Position numbers and translations under genes: made by a program. The notes under the pieces were generated by a model, which saw nothing but the letters and a program-made list of their open reading frames with translations, had not been told where the DNA came from and made no database searches. Of a stretch of 64,000 nucleotides of DNA, positions 24,177 through 33,726 are shown piece after piece (within the stretch, counting starts at the first letter, position 1; each line of letters begins with the position of its first letter). Location: the NCBI GenBank assembly GCA_035998445.1, contig DASYHQ010000052.1, positions 186,001 through 250,000 on the forward strand, given 5' to 3'. The stretch comes from Tepidisphaeraceae bacterium (GTDB lineage: Bacteria; Planctomycetota; Phycisphaerae; Tepidisphaerales; Tepidisphaeraceae).

Positions 24177-25562
24177 TTACTCCGCGGTGATCATCGCGGC
24201 GGGGGTGGCGGTGGTCAGCTCGCGGGGGCGGGAGTCGAGCGGGTCGACGCTGGTCATTTCCTTTTCGGTGCGTGCACCCAGTTCGCCCATCTTCCTGGCC
24301 GAGACCAGCACGCGCGTCTCCAGCGAGCCGACGGCGTTGTTGTAATGACCGACGGCAGTGCCGAGGCTGTTGCCGATCTTGGACATGTGCTCGGCCAGCG
24401 TGCGCACGCGCTCGTACAAATCGACGCCCAGCTTGCGGATCTTCTCGGCGTTCTCGGTCATGTCTTCCTGCCGCCAGCCGTACTCGACGGATCGCAGCAG
24501 CGCCAGCAGGGTGGTAGGCGTGGCGATGATCACGCGGCTCTTGAACATGTCCTCGTACAAACCGGGGTCGGATTCGATGGCGGCGCTAAAGAAGGCCTCG
24601 CCGGGCAGGAACATTACGATGAACTCAGGGCTGCGCTTGAACTGCGACCAGTAGGCCTTCATCGACAAATCGCGCGCCCGGCTGCGCACCTGCGCGCTGT
24701 GGCGCGACAAACACTCGCGGCGCGAGTCTTCCGACGTCGCGGCGACGGCGTCCAGGAAACCGTCGAGGACGGCCTTGCAGTCGATCACGATCTCGCGCCC
24801 ACCGGGTAGGCGCACGACCATGTCGGGGCGTTGCTTGTTGCCGTCATCGGTCGCCTGCGAGGTTTGCTCGAAGAAATCGCAGCGGTTGGTCATGCCGGCC
24901 AGTTCGACCAGTCGGCGAAGCGTTACTTCACCCCATTGGCCGCGCGTGGTCGGGCGACGCAGGGCGGTCACAAGCGCGTTGGTCTGGTGGTTGGCCGTCC
25001 GCTGGACTTCCATCAGCGTGCCGAGCTGCTCGCGCAGCATGCTGTACGATTCGACGCGGTTCTTCTCGATGTCGACCAGGCGGGTCTGGTATTGGCCGAG
25101 CAGTTCCTGCATCGGCTTCAGCATGCCGTCGATCTCGGTCTTGCGCTGGTCGAGCGTACCGGTGGCCTCCTGCGACAGCGTGGCGAAACGCTCCTTTGCA
25201 AGGTCGAGAAAGGCCTGGTTGTTCTTCGCGAGCGCCTCAGTCGAAACGCTGGCAAACGCATCGCGCAGCTTGGCTTGCGCGTCGTCCAGCAGTTTGCGTT
25301 GCTCGGCGATGTTGTCCTCGGCCGCGCGCAGGCTCGCTTCCGCGGTGGCGGTGGACCGCTCGGCGAGCGAGATCCGCTCGCGCAGCTCGTCGACCGTTCG
25401 CCCCTGGTCGGCCAATTGCTGCGTTAGCGACGCCACCCGCGATTCCGCCACCGTCGCCGCCGCGACATGCTGCTGCGCGCGCCCGGTGGCCCGCCGCTCG
25501 GCGATCAACCAACCGACGACGCCGCCGATCAAAATCCCCACGATGACCGCGACAACTTCCAT
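24177..25562 (-). CDS. rmuC: DNA recombination protein RmuC
   Basis: 461 aa from ATG at 25562, with GGAG 8 nt upstream. RmuC limits inversions between short inverted repeats, an apt neighbour in a repeat-rich genome, though that link is speculation. N-terminal transmembrane helix (about 3-20, VVAVIVGILIGGVVGWLIAE), a long coiled coil (about 25-190), then the RmuC nuclease-like domain: GQWGEVTLRRLVELAGM, IVIDCKAVLDGFLDA, YWSQFKRSPEFIVMFLPGEAF, ATPTTLLALLRSVEYGWRQE. The C-terminal tail is Ala/Thr rich. Order and length fit the family. Confidence 0.92.
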   Translation of the reverse strand: MEVVAVIVGILIGGVVGWLIAERRATGRAQQHVAAATVAESRVASLTQQLADQGRTVDELRERISLAERSTATAEASLRAAEDNIAEQRKLLDDAQAKLRDAFASVSTEALAKNNQAFLDLAKERFATLSQEATGTLDQRKTEIDGMLKPMQELLGQYQTRLVDIEKNRVESYSMLREQLGTLMEVQRTANHQTNALVTALRRPTTRGQWGEVTLRRLVELAGMTNRCDFFEQTSQATDDGNKQRPDMVVRLPGGREIVIDCKAVLDGFLDAVAATSEDSRRECLSRHSAQVRSRARDLSMKAYWSQFKRSPEFIVMFLPGEAFFSAAIESDPGLYEDMFKSRVIIATPTTLLALLRSVEYGWRQEDMTENAEKIRKLGVDLYERVRTLAEHMSKIGNSLGTAVGHYNNAVGSLETRVLVSARKMGELGARTEKEMTSVDPLDSRPRELTTATPAAMITAE

Positions 25563-25671
25563 GCAAATCGCTCCGTTCCCAGCCACCCCAACAGTGGCCT
25601 AACGCGTTGTACCGCGGCGGGGAGGGAGGATGCAAATAAAAAGGAAGAGAGCGACGTCAGCGGCGGAGCGC

Positions 25672-25806
25672 TTGTCCCCTCTCCCGGTACTCCGGGGGAG
25701 GGTTAGGGAGGGGGCGACACCCCATGTTCCCGTGTCAAACCATCTATGCGAGTTACGAAGAACCCCCTCCCTAGCCCTCCCCCGGAGTACCGGGAGAGGG
25801 GACCGG
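25672..25806. repeat. Palindromic repeat, family B (overlaps the scpA 3' end)
   Basis: Left arm GTCCCCTCTCCCGGTACTCC with GGGGGAGGGTTAGGGAGGG; right arm CCCTCCCTAGCCCTCCCCCG followed by GAGTACCGGGAGAGGGGACCGG. The right arm encodes the last residues and the TAG stop of scpA (25771-25773). Confidence 0.85.
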
Positions 25807-26637
25807 AATCGGATCAGCGGCTGATTCATCCAGCAAATGCAGCGACGCCCCGGCGTAAGTGCTTTTATGTTCCTCAGGGGCCTCAACGATGTTGGCGTCG
25901 GCTAAGTCGTCGGATTGTTCGACAAGGATCTTTTTCTCGCGGATGAGCTCCAGCAGCGCGAGGAAGACGCCGACCATTTCGCTGCGGCTCTTGCGGCCAA
26001 GCAGCAAGCCACGCAGGGTTTGCGGGCCTTCACGCTTTAGCCGGTCTTCAATGTCGGCGGCGTGCAGATCGATTGGCGTGTCGTCGTACGTCACCTCGTG
26101 GTAACGCGGCTTGCGGACGCCCACTTCCTTCAGCAGCCGTTCGAACGTTGCCAACAGGTCCCAGACCTGCACCTCGTCCAGATCCACCGGCGGGGGCTCG
26201 TCTTCCGTGCCTTCCAGCTTCACCGGTATTCGCGGAAAACGGGCCGCGTGCTCGTGGGCCTTACGGTCAAGCAACGCGGCCGAGTCCTTCAGCTTTTTGT
26301 ACTCCAGCAGCTGTTGAACCAGCTCGTACCGTGGGTCGGCCAGCTCGGCGGCGGCGCTGCGACCGTCGGCAGACTCGGGGGTCTGCTCCTGGCGCGGCAG
26401 CAGCATCGCGCTCTTCACCTCCATCAACGTCGCCGCCATCACCAGAAAGTCGCCGGCGACGTTGATGTCGAGCCCCACCTGGTCCTTCACGCTGCGCAGC
26501 ACCTGCACGTACTGCATGTACGACTGCGTGATGCTCGCGATCGGGATGTCGTAGATGTCCAGCTCGTCCCGCTTGATCAAGAATAACAGCAGGTCGAGCG
26601 GCCCGTTGAAGACATCCAGTTCTACACGATATTCCAA
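25771..26637 (-). CDS. scpA: Segregation and condensation protein A (ScpA kleisin)
   Basis: 288 aa from ATG at 26637. ScpA is the kleisin of the bacterial SMC complex. The opening YRVELDVFNGPLDLLLFLIKRDELDIYDIPIA is the family hallmark (cited here as FNGPLDLLLFLIK and DELDIYDIPIA), followed by DFLVMAATLMEVKSAMLLP. The C-terminal winged helix is around 205-245 (SRSEMVGVFLALLELIREKK). After about residue 270 the sequence becomes PIPVPSPGTPGEG, which is the translation of a family B repeat arm; the natural C-terminus was probably lost when the repeat inserted. No scpB is in the window. Divergent from kdsD. Confidence 0.93.
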   Translation of the reverse strand: MEYRVELDVFNGPLDLLLFLIKRDELDIYDIPIASITQSYMQYVQVLRSVKDQVGLDINVAGDFLVMAATLMEVKSAMLLPRQEQTPESADGRSAAAELADPRYELVQQLLEYKKLKDSAALLDRKAHEHAARFPRIPVKLEGTEDEPPPVDLDEVQVWDLLATFERLLKEVGVRKPRYHEVTYDDTPIDLHAADIEDRLKREGPQTLRGLLLGRKSRSEMVGVFLALLELIREKKILVEQSDDLADANIVEAPEEHKSTYAGASLHLLDESAADPIPVPSPGTPGEG

Positions 26638-26787
26638 GTGACGCGACCTCGGCTGGGGAAGGCCCCATGGTACCGGCGGCCGGGGGACAGCACAAAAGCG
26701 AGAGATCCTGCCACGCGCCGTAGCGATCGCTTTACCTCGCAGCCGTTGGACGCACGCGACGTTCCCGTTTACGCTAAACAGCTCACG

Positions 26788-27783
26788 ATGAACGACGATT
26801 TACGCAACTTTGCCCGCGGGGTAATCGAGACCGAAGCCGCTGCGGTTTCCTCGATGGCGAACGCGATTGACGACGCGTTTGAGCGGGCGGTCGATCTAGT
26901 GCTGTGCTGTGGGGCGAGCGTGCTCACCTGCGGCATCGGCAAGGCCGGGCACGTTGCCCGCAAGCTGGCGGCCACGCTCGCCAGCACCGGCACGCCGGCA
27001 CACTTTCTGTCGCCGGCGGACGCGGCGCATGGGGATTTGGGGTCGGTGCGACAGGGTGACGTCGTCCTCCTGCTGTCGGCCAGTGGGGAAAGCGACGAGA
27101 TCCTGCGCGTCCTCAACATCGTAAAGAAACTGGGTCATCCGGTAATTGGCATCTCGTCGACCGCCACCAGCACGCTCGGACGGCACGCGGACGTGTCGAT
27201 CGTCATCGGGAAGATCGAAGAGGCCTGCCCGCTGCGCCTGGCCCCCAGCGCCAGCACGACCGCGATGATGGCGCTTGGCGACGCCCTTGCGCTCACGGTA
27301 ATGCGGCTGCGCAACTTCACCGCCGACGACTTCGCGGTCTTCCATCCTGCGGGGCAGTTGGGGCGTAAGCTGATCAAGGTGCGCGAGGCGATGAGCTTCA
27401 AACTCGGTGAGAATCTGCCCGTGGCGAGCGACCGCCAAACGGTTGGGCAGGTGCTGCACGAGGTGGCTAAGATCAAGCGTCGCAGCGGCGCGGTCGTGCT
27501 GGTGGACGACACCGGCAAGCTCAGCGGTATCTTCACCGACGGCGACCTCCGCCGACTGATCACCGACGCCGCGGTTGACGGATTGAATCAGCCGATCCAC
27601 AGCGTGATGACGCGCAACCCCAAGCGCATCCACGCCGATGCACTGGCCAGCGAGGCGATCGCCCTGATGCATCCGGGCCGCATCGACGAACTGCCCGTGG
27701 TCAACGACGGCGGTGAACCCATTGGGTTGATCGACGTCCAAGATTTGGTCGTACTGAAGATGTTGGACGTGAAGGAAGATTGA
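26788..27783 (+). CDS. kdsD: Arabinose-5-phosphate isomerase (KdsD/KpsF family)
   Basis: 331 aa from ATG at 26788 (MNDDLRNFARGVIETEAAAV). It converts ribulose-5-phosphate to arabinose-5-phosphate, the first step to Kdo of lipopolysaccharide. A SIS domain (about 30-170: TCGIGKAGHVARKLAATLAS, LLLSASGESDEI) is followed by the family motif ASTTAMMALGDALALTVM, GRKLIKVREAM and two CBS domains (about 205-331: VVLVDDTGKLSGIFTDGDLRR; ELPVVNDGGEPIGLIDVQDLV). Length is normal. The next gene, after a family B repeat, is an LptC/OstA-like protein, supporting a lipopolysaccharide role. Confidence 0.92.
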   Translation: MNDDLRNFARGVIETEAAAVSSMANAIDDAFERAVDLVLCCGASVLTCGIGKAGHVARKLAATLASTGTPAHFLSPADAAHGDLGSVRQGDVVLLLSASGESDEILRVLNIVKKLGHPVIGISSTATSTLGRHADVSIVIGKIEEACPLRLAPSASTTAMMALGDALALTVMRLRNFTADDFAVFHPAGQLGRKLIKVREAMSFKLGENLPVASDRQTVGQVLHEVAKIKRRSGAVVLVDDTGKLSGIFTDGDLRRLITDAAVDGLNQPIHSVMTRNPKRIHADALASEAIALMHPGRIDELPVVNDGGEPIGLIDVQDLVVLKMLDVKED

Positions 27784-27795
27784 AGCTGAAGGAGT

Positions 27796-27918
27796 CCGGT
27801 CCCTCTCCCATGTACTCATGGGAGAGGCTAGGTGAGGGTGATTGGTTCTTCCGAGAGTCGTCAGCAGTTCGAAATCACCCTCACCTAGCCTCTCCCGGAG
27901 TACCGGGAGAGGGACCGG
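27796..27918. repeat. Palindromic repeat, family B
   Basis: Left arm CGGTCCCTCTCCCATGTACT with CATGGGAGAGGCTAGGTGAGG; right arm CCTCACCTAGCCTCTCCCGG followed by AGTACCGGGAGAGGGACCGG. The spacer TTCTTCCGAGAGTCGTCAGC with AGTTCGAAATC is nearly the same in the copies at 55221 and 59831. Confidence 0.85.
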
Positions 27919-27947
27919 AAAAGCTCGCCGGCCTGATGTAATCACCT

Positions 27948-30900
27948 ATGCGTCGTCCCCTCCTCATCATCGGAACGCTGATCGTCCTCGGCGGGCTATT
28001 CGCGCTGTACTGGGTTCTGCAACCGCCGACAATTCGCGTCGTGCCCGTGGGGCAGGAAGCGTTCGCGCCGCGCGAGTGGCAGGAGACCGACACCGGCCGG
28101 GCGCTGGGCCCAGGCGAGGGGCTGTGGATGTCGCAGTACGACGCGCAGATGCGCCTCGTCAGCCAGTTCCGTGCCAGCGACCTGCAACCGCAGCCGGATA
28201 ACACGGTCTATGCATTGTACCCGGAAGCGCGCATCCCGTTGCGCGGCGGCAACATCATTCACCTGCTGGCCGACCGTGGGACGGCGGTCATCAAAGACAT
28301 GCCCGCGGCCCGGAAGTCGCCGCTGGGCGACAACGTGCCACAGATGCCGTCGCGCGGCACGATGCAAAACGTGACGGTGAACGTCGAGACGCCGACCGGC
28401 CAGCGCATCATGTCGGCGAAGGTGAACAACGTCACGTTCGACCTCGACACGTTCCGCATCTACACCGACAAGTACACCGACGACGCCGGCCAAACCGTGC
28501 CCGCCGACCGCGTGAAGGTCGAGGTGCGCGGTGATGACATGGACTTCGACGGCTACGGCCTCACCCTGCGCTGGGACGACCGCAACGGCGTCATCCAACT
28601 GCTCGAGATCGCCCACGGCGAACGGGCGGTCATCAAGAAGACGCCGGACGGCCTGACCGCCAGTGCCGCGGTGGAGCGTGCCGACCTCACGGTGGCGCAA
28701 CAACGATGGCGTGCGGATGACTCGCTGCATCGCGCCGTGCACCGCCCGGCCGAACTCGCATCCACCGATGCGGCTGCGACTGCGGAGGCGATCCCGACAG
28801 CGGGCAAAGCCGAGAAACGGCTGACGCTCTACCGCGCCAAGCTGCACGACGCGGTGCGCATCATGCAGGCCGACCAGACGCTGGGCAGCGGCGACCTACT
28901 GACGATCGACTTCCTCACGCAGTCGACGGTGCGTTCAAGCGAAGCCGAAGCCGCCGATACGACAGTTGCGCCCGCGACGTCTCAACCCGCAGCGGAAGCG
29001 GAAGCCGCCACCGCCGGGCCCGCGGGTCCACCGGCGCCTGCCGCGACCGCACCGGCGGGCCAGCCTGCGACCGCGGACGCCGCCGCGCAGGGTGAGCCGA
29101 TCATCGTCTACTGGACTGGCCCATTGCGCATGACACCGCTTACCGAGCCACCACTGGCGGCGCTGTCGCCGGGCGATGCGGTCGCGGAACTGTCGGGCAG
29201 CAACGTGACGCTGCAGCAGGCCGGCGCGACGGTGAAGGCGGGGGCGGCCCAGTACCGTACGAGCGACGGCAGCGCCACGCTGCGCCCGCCGGCGGGGGAG
29301 TCCGTCGTCACCATCACCGATGCTGATGGCCGCACGATCACCACCGAGCGCGTCGACTACGACGGCGCTGCGAGGGTCGCCATTCTCGGCGGCGCCGGCA
29401 AGATCGACGTACCGGCCGCCACCGTGGTCGCCGATGCCAATGCGCCCGCTAGGCCGGCCGACAACACTGTGAAGAAGGACGCTGCGAAAGGCGAACCCCT
29501 CACCGCGACGTGGAAGAGCCAGGCGATGATTCAGCTGGCCGGGGACGAGCGCGCGACCACGCTGTCGCAGATCGATACCGAGGGCGACGTTCACGTTGAG
29601 CATCCACGGCTATCGCTGACGTCGGACGCGCTTAGCCTGCGCTTCGAGCCTGGCGAGAAGCCCGACCAGCCCGTCCTGCGGCAGATCACCGCGACGGGCG
29701 CTGTAAAGGCGATCACCACAGCTGAGGAAGCGAAGCGCACGATCGAGAGCGACCGCCTGGCGCTGTTCACGAAGACCGACGAGAAGGGCCAGCCGGCGCC
29801 CGACCGCTTCGAGGCCAGCGGCAACGTCCACGCGCACGACGCGCAGCAGCACCTTTACGCCGACACGCTTACCGCCAATCTCGCCGCCAGCGCTGCCAAG
29901 CCCGATGAGATCGAGCTGAAGGACCTGCGGGCCGCCGGCAATGTCAAGCTGACGGACAAGGACGACACGTCGGCCACTGGGGATGACCTGCACGTGATAA
30001 TGGTGGATGGTCAACCTCAGATCGAGCTGTCGGCCGAGAAGTCGGTGCAGGTCGTCAGTCCGCAGGGCACGCTGATCGGCCCGGCCGTCACCATCAACGC
30101 CAAGACCGGCACCGCCACAATCACTGGGGCCGGTTCGATTCGTGCCATGCAAGGCGAGGGCAAGGAACAACGCCCGGTCGACATCGAGTGGGCGAAGGAC
30201 GCGACGCTGAAGTCGAACGAGAACGTGGTCGACATCGTCGGCGATGTGGTCGTGAATTCCACCTCGCCTGCGGGCGTGATGGAGACGGCCAAGAGCGACC
30301 GCGTTCGCATCACGCTCGCTGACGTGGTCGACGACGACGCGGACGCCAAGGCCAACGCGGCGACGCGGACCGCCGCGACGCGGCCGCCCGGCAAGGTGGA
30401 GTCGAAGAAGACGCCGCTGGACGGCATGGCCGTCGGCACCGATGCGTTCGGCGATAAGGAAGCGGTCGCGGTGACCTTGCTGGGCAACGTGTCGGTCAGT
30501 TCAGTCGAATCGCTGGACGGCACGCCGGTGCGCGAGTTTCACTTGTTGTCCGACGAGGTGCGATACGACCTGAAGGCCGAGCGACTGTTGGTGCCGGTGC
30601 CGGGGCGGATCCTGTACGAGGACGTGCGTCCCGCCAGCAGCCCCGACGAGGACGTGCGCGGCCGGGGCGCCGTGGCGATGGCGTGGAAGAACACGCTGAC
30701 GATCGACCGCCGATCGAACAAGGCGATCATCGATGGTGAGGTTGTCGTGAAGCACCAGCCAGCCACCGCCGACGGCGCACCGCTGGACCTGTTCACCACC
30801 ACGATAGAGGCTGACCTTGCGCCGCAGGGTGAAACGGCGAACGAGGGTGACCCCTTGCCCGGCGTGAAGCGCGTGACGGCCAAAGGCCCGATCGCCTTCA

Positions 30901-31106
30901 GCAGCGCCGGCCGTACGTTTGAAGGTACGCATCTGACCTACGACGCGGCCACGCAGATGGTGATCGCCACGGGCACGCGCGAGCAACCGCTGCGCGTTTT
31001 GGATGCCTCCGGCACCCTGACGGGCACGGCCGACGAGGTGCATTACAACATGAAGACCGGTCTCGTCGAACGGATGCAGGGGTTTATGGCCACGGTTCGG
31101 AAGTAG
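27948..31106 (+). CDS. Giant LptC/OstA-like lipopolysaccharide transport protein
   Basis: 1052 aa from ATG at 27948. One N-terminal transmembrane helix (residues 3-22, RPLLIIGTLIVLGGLFALYW) is followed by a periplasmic region of about 1000 residues. The N-terminal part resembles LptC (beta-rich, MQNVTVNVETPTGQRIMSAKV). Later parts resemble OstA/LptA jelly-roll repeats: RFEASGNVHAHDAQQHLYAD, LKDLRAAGNVKLTDKDDTSA, VVDIVGDVVVNS, MVIATGTREQPLRVLDASGT and VHYNMKTGLVERMQGF. Ala/Pro-rich linkers (about 325-380) join the parts. E. coli LptC (191 aa) and LptA (185 aa) are separate. kdsD just upstream supports the role. The exact number of jelly rolls cannot be judged by eye. Confidence 0.75.
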   Translation: MRRPLLIIGTLIVLGGLFALYWVLQPPTIRVVPVGQEAFAPREWQETDTGRALGPGEGLWMSQYDAQMRLVSQFRASDLQPQPDNTVYALYPEARIPLRGGNIIHLLADRGTAVIKDMPAARKSPLGDNVPQMPSRGTMQNVTVNVETPTGQRIMSAKVNNVTFDLDTFRIYTDKYTDDAGQTVPADRVKVEVRGDDMDFDGYGLTLRWDDRNGVIQLLEIAHGERAVIKKTPDGLTASAAVERADLTVAQQRWRADDSLHRAVHRPAELASTDAAATAEAIPTAGKAEKRLTLYRAKLHDAVRIMQADQTLGSGDLLTIDFLTQSTVRSSEAEAADTTVAPATSQPAAEAEAATAGPAGPPAPAATAPAGQPATADAAAQGEPIIVYWTGPLRMTPLTEPPLAALSPGDAVAELSGSNVTLQQAGATVKAGAAQYRTSDGSATLRPPAGESVVTITDADGRTITTERVDYDGAARVAILGGAGKIDVPAATVVADANAPARPADNTVKKDAAKGEPLTATWKSQAMIQLAGDERATTLSQIDTEGDVHVEHPRLSLTSDALSLRFEPGEKPDQPVLRQITATGAVKAITTAEEAKRTIESDRLALFTKTDEKGQPAPDRFEASGNVHAHDAQQHLYADTLTANLAASAAKPDEIELKDLRAAGNVKLTDKDDTSATGDDLHVIMVDGQPQIELSAEKSVQVVSPQGTLIGPAVTINAKTGTATITGAGSIRAMQGEGKEQRPVDIEWAKDATLKSNENVVDIVGDVVVNSTSPAGVMETAKSDRVRITLADVVDDDADAKANAATRTAATRPPGKVESKKTPLDGMAVGTDAFGDKEAVAVTLLGNVSVSSVESLDGTPVREFHLLSDEVRYDLKAERLLVPVPGRILYEDVRPASSPDEDVRGRGAVAMAWKNTLTIDRRSNKAIIDGEVVVKHQPATADGAPLDLFTTTIEADLAPQGETANEGDPLPGVKRVTAKGPIAFSSAGRTFEGTHLTYDAATQMVIATGTREQPLRVLDASGTLTGTADEVHYNMKTGLVERMQGFMATVRK

Positions 31107-31194
31107 CGCGCGGAGTTGCTGTCTGGCGTGTGGTCCCCCCCTCCGCCGGCAGAGGGTTAGACACGATCAGCCGCGCCTAAGCCACGGTCGCACG

Positions 31195-32097
31195 CTACTT
31201 TCCACCGAGCGCGGCGGCCGCATCGGTGTGCGTAGCGGCCCGTGCCATTTCCAATGCGGTGATGCCGCGGCGACCGTCGCGGGCGGTGGTGTCGGCGCCG
31301 GCATCCAGCAGTTGACGCACGATCGCGGTGTGGCCCTCAGTGGCGGCGAAGTGTAGGGGGGAGAACATCGCGTACGACTTCGATCGCACGTTCGGGTCCA
31401 CCTTCGCATCCAGCAGCAGTTGCACGATGGGGCCGTGCCCCTTCCAAGCGGCCACGTGCAGCGCGTTCATCTGCATGGGCAGCGCACCGTAGTTCACGCG
31501 CCACATGCGGTCGGGTTTGGCACCGGCGGCCAGCAGGAGGCGCAGGCACTCGGTCTGACCTTTTTCTGCGCAGACGAAGACCGCGTCGTGGCCGTTGTTG
31601 AAGTCGACGGCGTCCAGCGATGCGCCGGCGTCGAGCAGCAGGCGCAACATCTCGAGGTTGCCAAAGTGGCACGCCGACATCACGGCCGACCAACCGTCAC
31701 CAATGTCCCGCGTGCTCGCCAGCGACCTGTCGGCCGCCAATAGTTCAGTGACGCGGTCGATCTGATTTTCGTGCAGTGCGGTGAGGAAGGCGTTGCGCGA
31801 CTTGTTCACCTCGCGCAGCCACTTGCGGGTGTCGTTCATCGATCCGCCTGGTGGCAGGTCGAGCGGTAGCTGGCCGTTCTCGTCGCGCGCGTAGAAATCC
31901 GCGCCGCTCGCAAGCAGCGCCTCGGCGGCCTTGCGGTCGTCGGCGTTGGCGGCCAAGTGAAGAGGCGATAGGCCTGCGTTGTCCGCCACTGCGACCGAGG
32001 CATGCTTCGTTGTGTCCGTCATTGTTTCCCCTGCCGTCGCGATGACGGCGTGTGTCGCTAGCGAGAGCCCGACAAGTGCGATGTAAGCCGATTTCAT
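31195..32097 (-). CDS. Exported ankyrin-repeat protein
   Basis: 300 aa from ATG at 32097, with AAGGGG just upstream; upstream frame extension is unsupported. A signal peptide is visible (MKSAYIALVGLSLATHAVIA, cut near TAGE). Then come about six ankyrin repeats: AGLSPLHLAANADDRKAAEA, GWSAVMSACHFGNLEMLRLL, GHDAVFVCAEKGQTECLRLL, MNALHVAAWKGHGPIVQLLL, FSPLHFAATEGHTAIVRQLL and RRGITALEMARAATHTD. Ankyrin repeats bind proteins; a periplasmic or secreted one is less usual. Partners unknown. Divergent from the MFS gene. Confidence 0.85.
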   Translation of the reverse strand: MKSAYIALVGLSLATHAVIATAGETMTDTTKHASVAVADNAGLSPLHLAANADDRKAAEALLASGADFYARDENGQLPLDLPPGGSMNDTRKWLREVNKSRNAFLTALHENQIDRVTELLAADRSLASTRDIGDGWSAVMSACHFGNLEMLRLLLDAGASLDAVDFNNGHDAVFVCAEKGQTECLRLLLAAGAKPDRMWRVNYGALPMQMNALHVAAWKGHGPIVQLLLDAKVDPNVRSKSYAMFSPLHFAATEGHTAIVRQLLDAGADTTARDGRRGITALEMARAATHTDAAAALGGK

Positions 32098-32253
32098 ACT
32101 GCCCCTTTGCCGCGCGCTGTTGGCGGCCAAGAATGGTGAACCCGTCCCAATATTTTCACCGAACTCAGCCTGTGACGCAAACTTGTGCCACCCCTGTCGA
32201 GTGACGGAACTTGGCGATGTGCCGCCGCGCCTCCTACACTCCCCCCATGCGGA

Positions 32254-33531
32254 ATGGCCCGCGAGCAGGAGCACGCGCTGACCGCGATCGAAACCGACCC
32301 GCAACCCGCGATCCCCTCAACCGCCACGGCACCCATCGCGCCAGAGCTACCGGCCCACACGCTCTACGTGATGGCGGCCGCATGCGGGGCGTCGGCGGCG
32401 AACATCTACTACTGCCAGCCGTTGCTCGGTGACTTCGCCCGGCAGTTCGGCGGCACTGCCCAACAGGCGGGCATGGTCGCGACGGCGGCGCAGGTGGGCT
32501 ACGGGCTTGGGCTGCTGCTGTTCGTACCGCTCGGCGACATCGTCGAACGACGGCGCGTCGTGCTGACCCTCGTCGCGATCTGCGCCGTCCTGCTGCTGGC
32601 GACGGCCGCTGCGCCCACCTTGGCGCTGTTGATCGTCGCGCAACTGCTCGTGGGCATTACCGCCACCAGTTCACAGCTTCTGATTCCGCTCGGCATCGAC
32701 CTCACGCCACCCGAGCGACGGGGTCATACCGTCGGCGTGTTGATGGCCGGCCTGTTGTGCGGGCTGCTGCTTGCGCGCGTGGTGGCGGGGTTCGTCGCCG
32801 ACCACTTCGGTGGATGGCGGACCGTCTTCCTGCTGGCAGCAGGGGTGATGATCGTGCTGGGCCTGGTGTTGCGCGCCGAGCTGCCGCACCGTGCGCCGAC
32901 GTTGAAGATGACCTACGGGAAGTTAATGCGGTCGCTGCTCGGCCTGTCGCTGCACACGCGAAACCTCTGGCCGGCCACGCTGGTCAGCGGGCTGTCGTTC
33001 GGCTCGTTTATCGGGTTCTGGACGGTGCTGTCGTTCTTGATGAGCGACTACTTCGGCCGCGGCGCGAGCGAGGCGGGGCTGTTCGGCATCATCGGGCTCG
33101 CCGGCGCCGCCGCGGCGCCACTGGCGGGGCGGGTGTCCGACCGCCGCGGGCCGGGGTTCACGCTGCTGTTGGCGCTGCTGCTGTCGATGGCGGCCTTCGC
33201 GCTCATGTGGGGATGGGTGGCGATCGCGTCGCTGGTGATCGGTGTGCTGCTGATGGACCTTGGCGTGCAGTCGATCCAGGTGGCGGCGCAGGCAAAGGTG
33301 ATCGCGCTGGTGCCGGAGGCGCGCAGCCGGATCAACACGATCTACATGGTCGTCCGATTCATCGGCGGCGCCGCCGGCTCGGCGATTGCGGCAAGTGCAT
33401 GGACCTACGCCAAGTGGCCCGGCGTCTGCGCCGCCGCGATGACCGGTTTGGCGCTGGCGACGGCAATCCACTTTATCGGTACGCGCAGGGAGCGGATGGC
33501 CATCAACCAGCCTGTTCCTGTGGCACCATGA
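32254..33531 (+). CDS. MFS transporter (YgaY/Pmr-like)
   Basis: 425 aa from ATG at 32254. After about 35 residues come twelve hydrophobic helices. GASAANIYYCQPLLGDFARQ (first helix) is typical of the YgaY/NepI-like MFS drug or sugar efflux group; the loop motif PLGDIVERRRVVL (after helix 2) and PLAGRVSDRRGPG (after helix 8) are standard MFS signatures. Substrate unknown. Single gene between a divergent ankyrin gene and a convergent kinase operon. Confidence 0.87.
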   Translation: MAREQEHALTAIETDPQPAIPSTATAPIAPELPAHTLYVMAAACGASAANIYYCQPLLGDFARQFGGTAQQAGMVATAAQVGYGLGLLLFVPLGDIVERRRVVLTLVAICAVLLLATAAAPTLALLIVAQLLVGITATSSQLLIPLGIDLTPPERRGHTVGVLMAGLLCGLLLARVVAGFVADHFGGWRTVFLLAAGVMIVLGLVLRAELPHRAPTLKMTYGKLMRSLLGLSLHTRNLWPATLVSGLSFGSFIGFWTVLSFLMSDYFGRGASEAGLFGIIGLAGAAAAPLAGRVSDRRGPGFTLLLALLLSMAAFALMWGWVAIASLVIGVLLMDLGVQSIQVAAQAKVIALVPEARSRINTIYMVVRFIGGAAGSAIAASAWTYAKWPGVCAAAMTGLALATAIHFIGTRRERMAINQPVPVAP

Positions 33532-33545
33532 CGGAACTCGCCTTG

Positions 33546-33687
33546 ACCGTGGCATGGGCGTCTCGCCCATGCTCGTAATAAGTCCAGAGAGCGAATTTCA
33601 TTGCTGCGGCTTGATCCGCGCGGTACCCGAAGAATTGGACTTCCTATTCCAGTCCACACGCATGGGAGAGACGCCCATGCCACGGTC
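33546..33687. repeat. Palindromic repeat, family A (copy 3)
   Basis: Arms 33546-33572 and 33660-33687 around an 87-bp spacer ending TTCCAGTCCACACGCATGGG, close to the matching parts of copies 1 and 2. It separates the convergent MFS and hybrid kinase genes. Confidence 0.85.
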
Positions 33688-33726
33688 GGCGGGCATGCTG
33701 TAGATCGGTCAACTTCCGGTTGTGGG

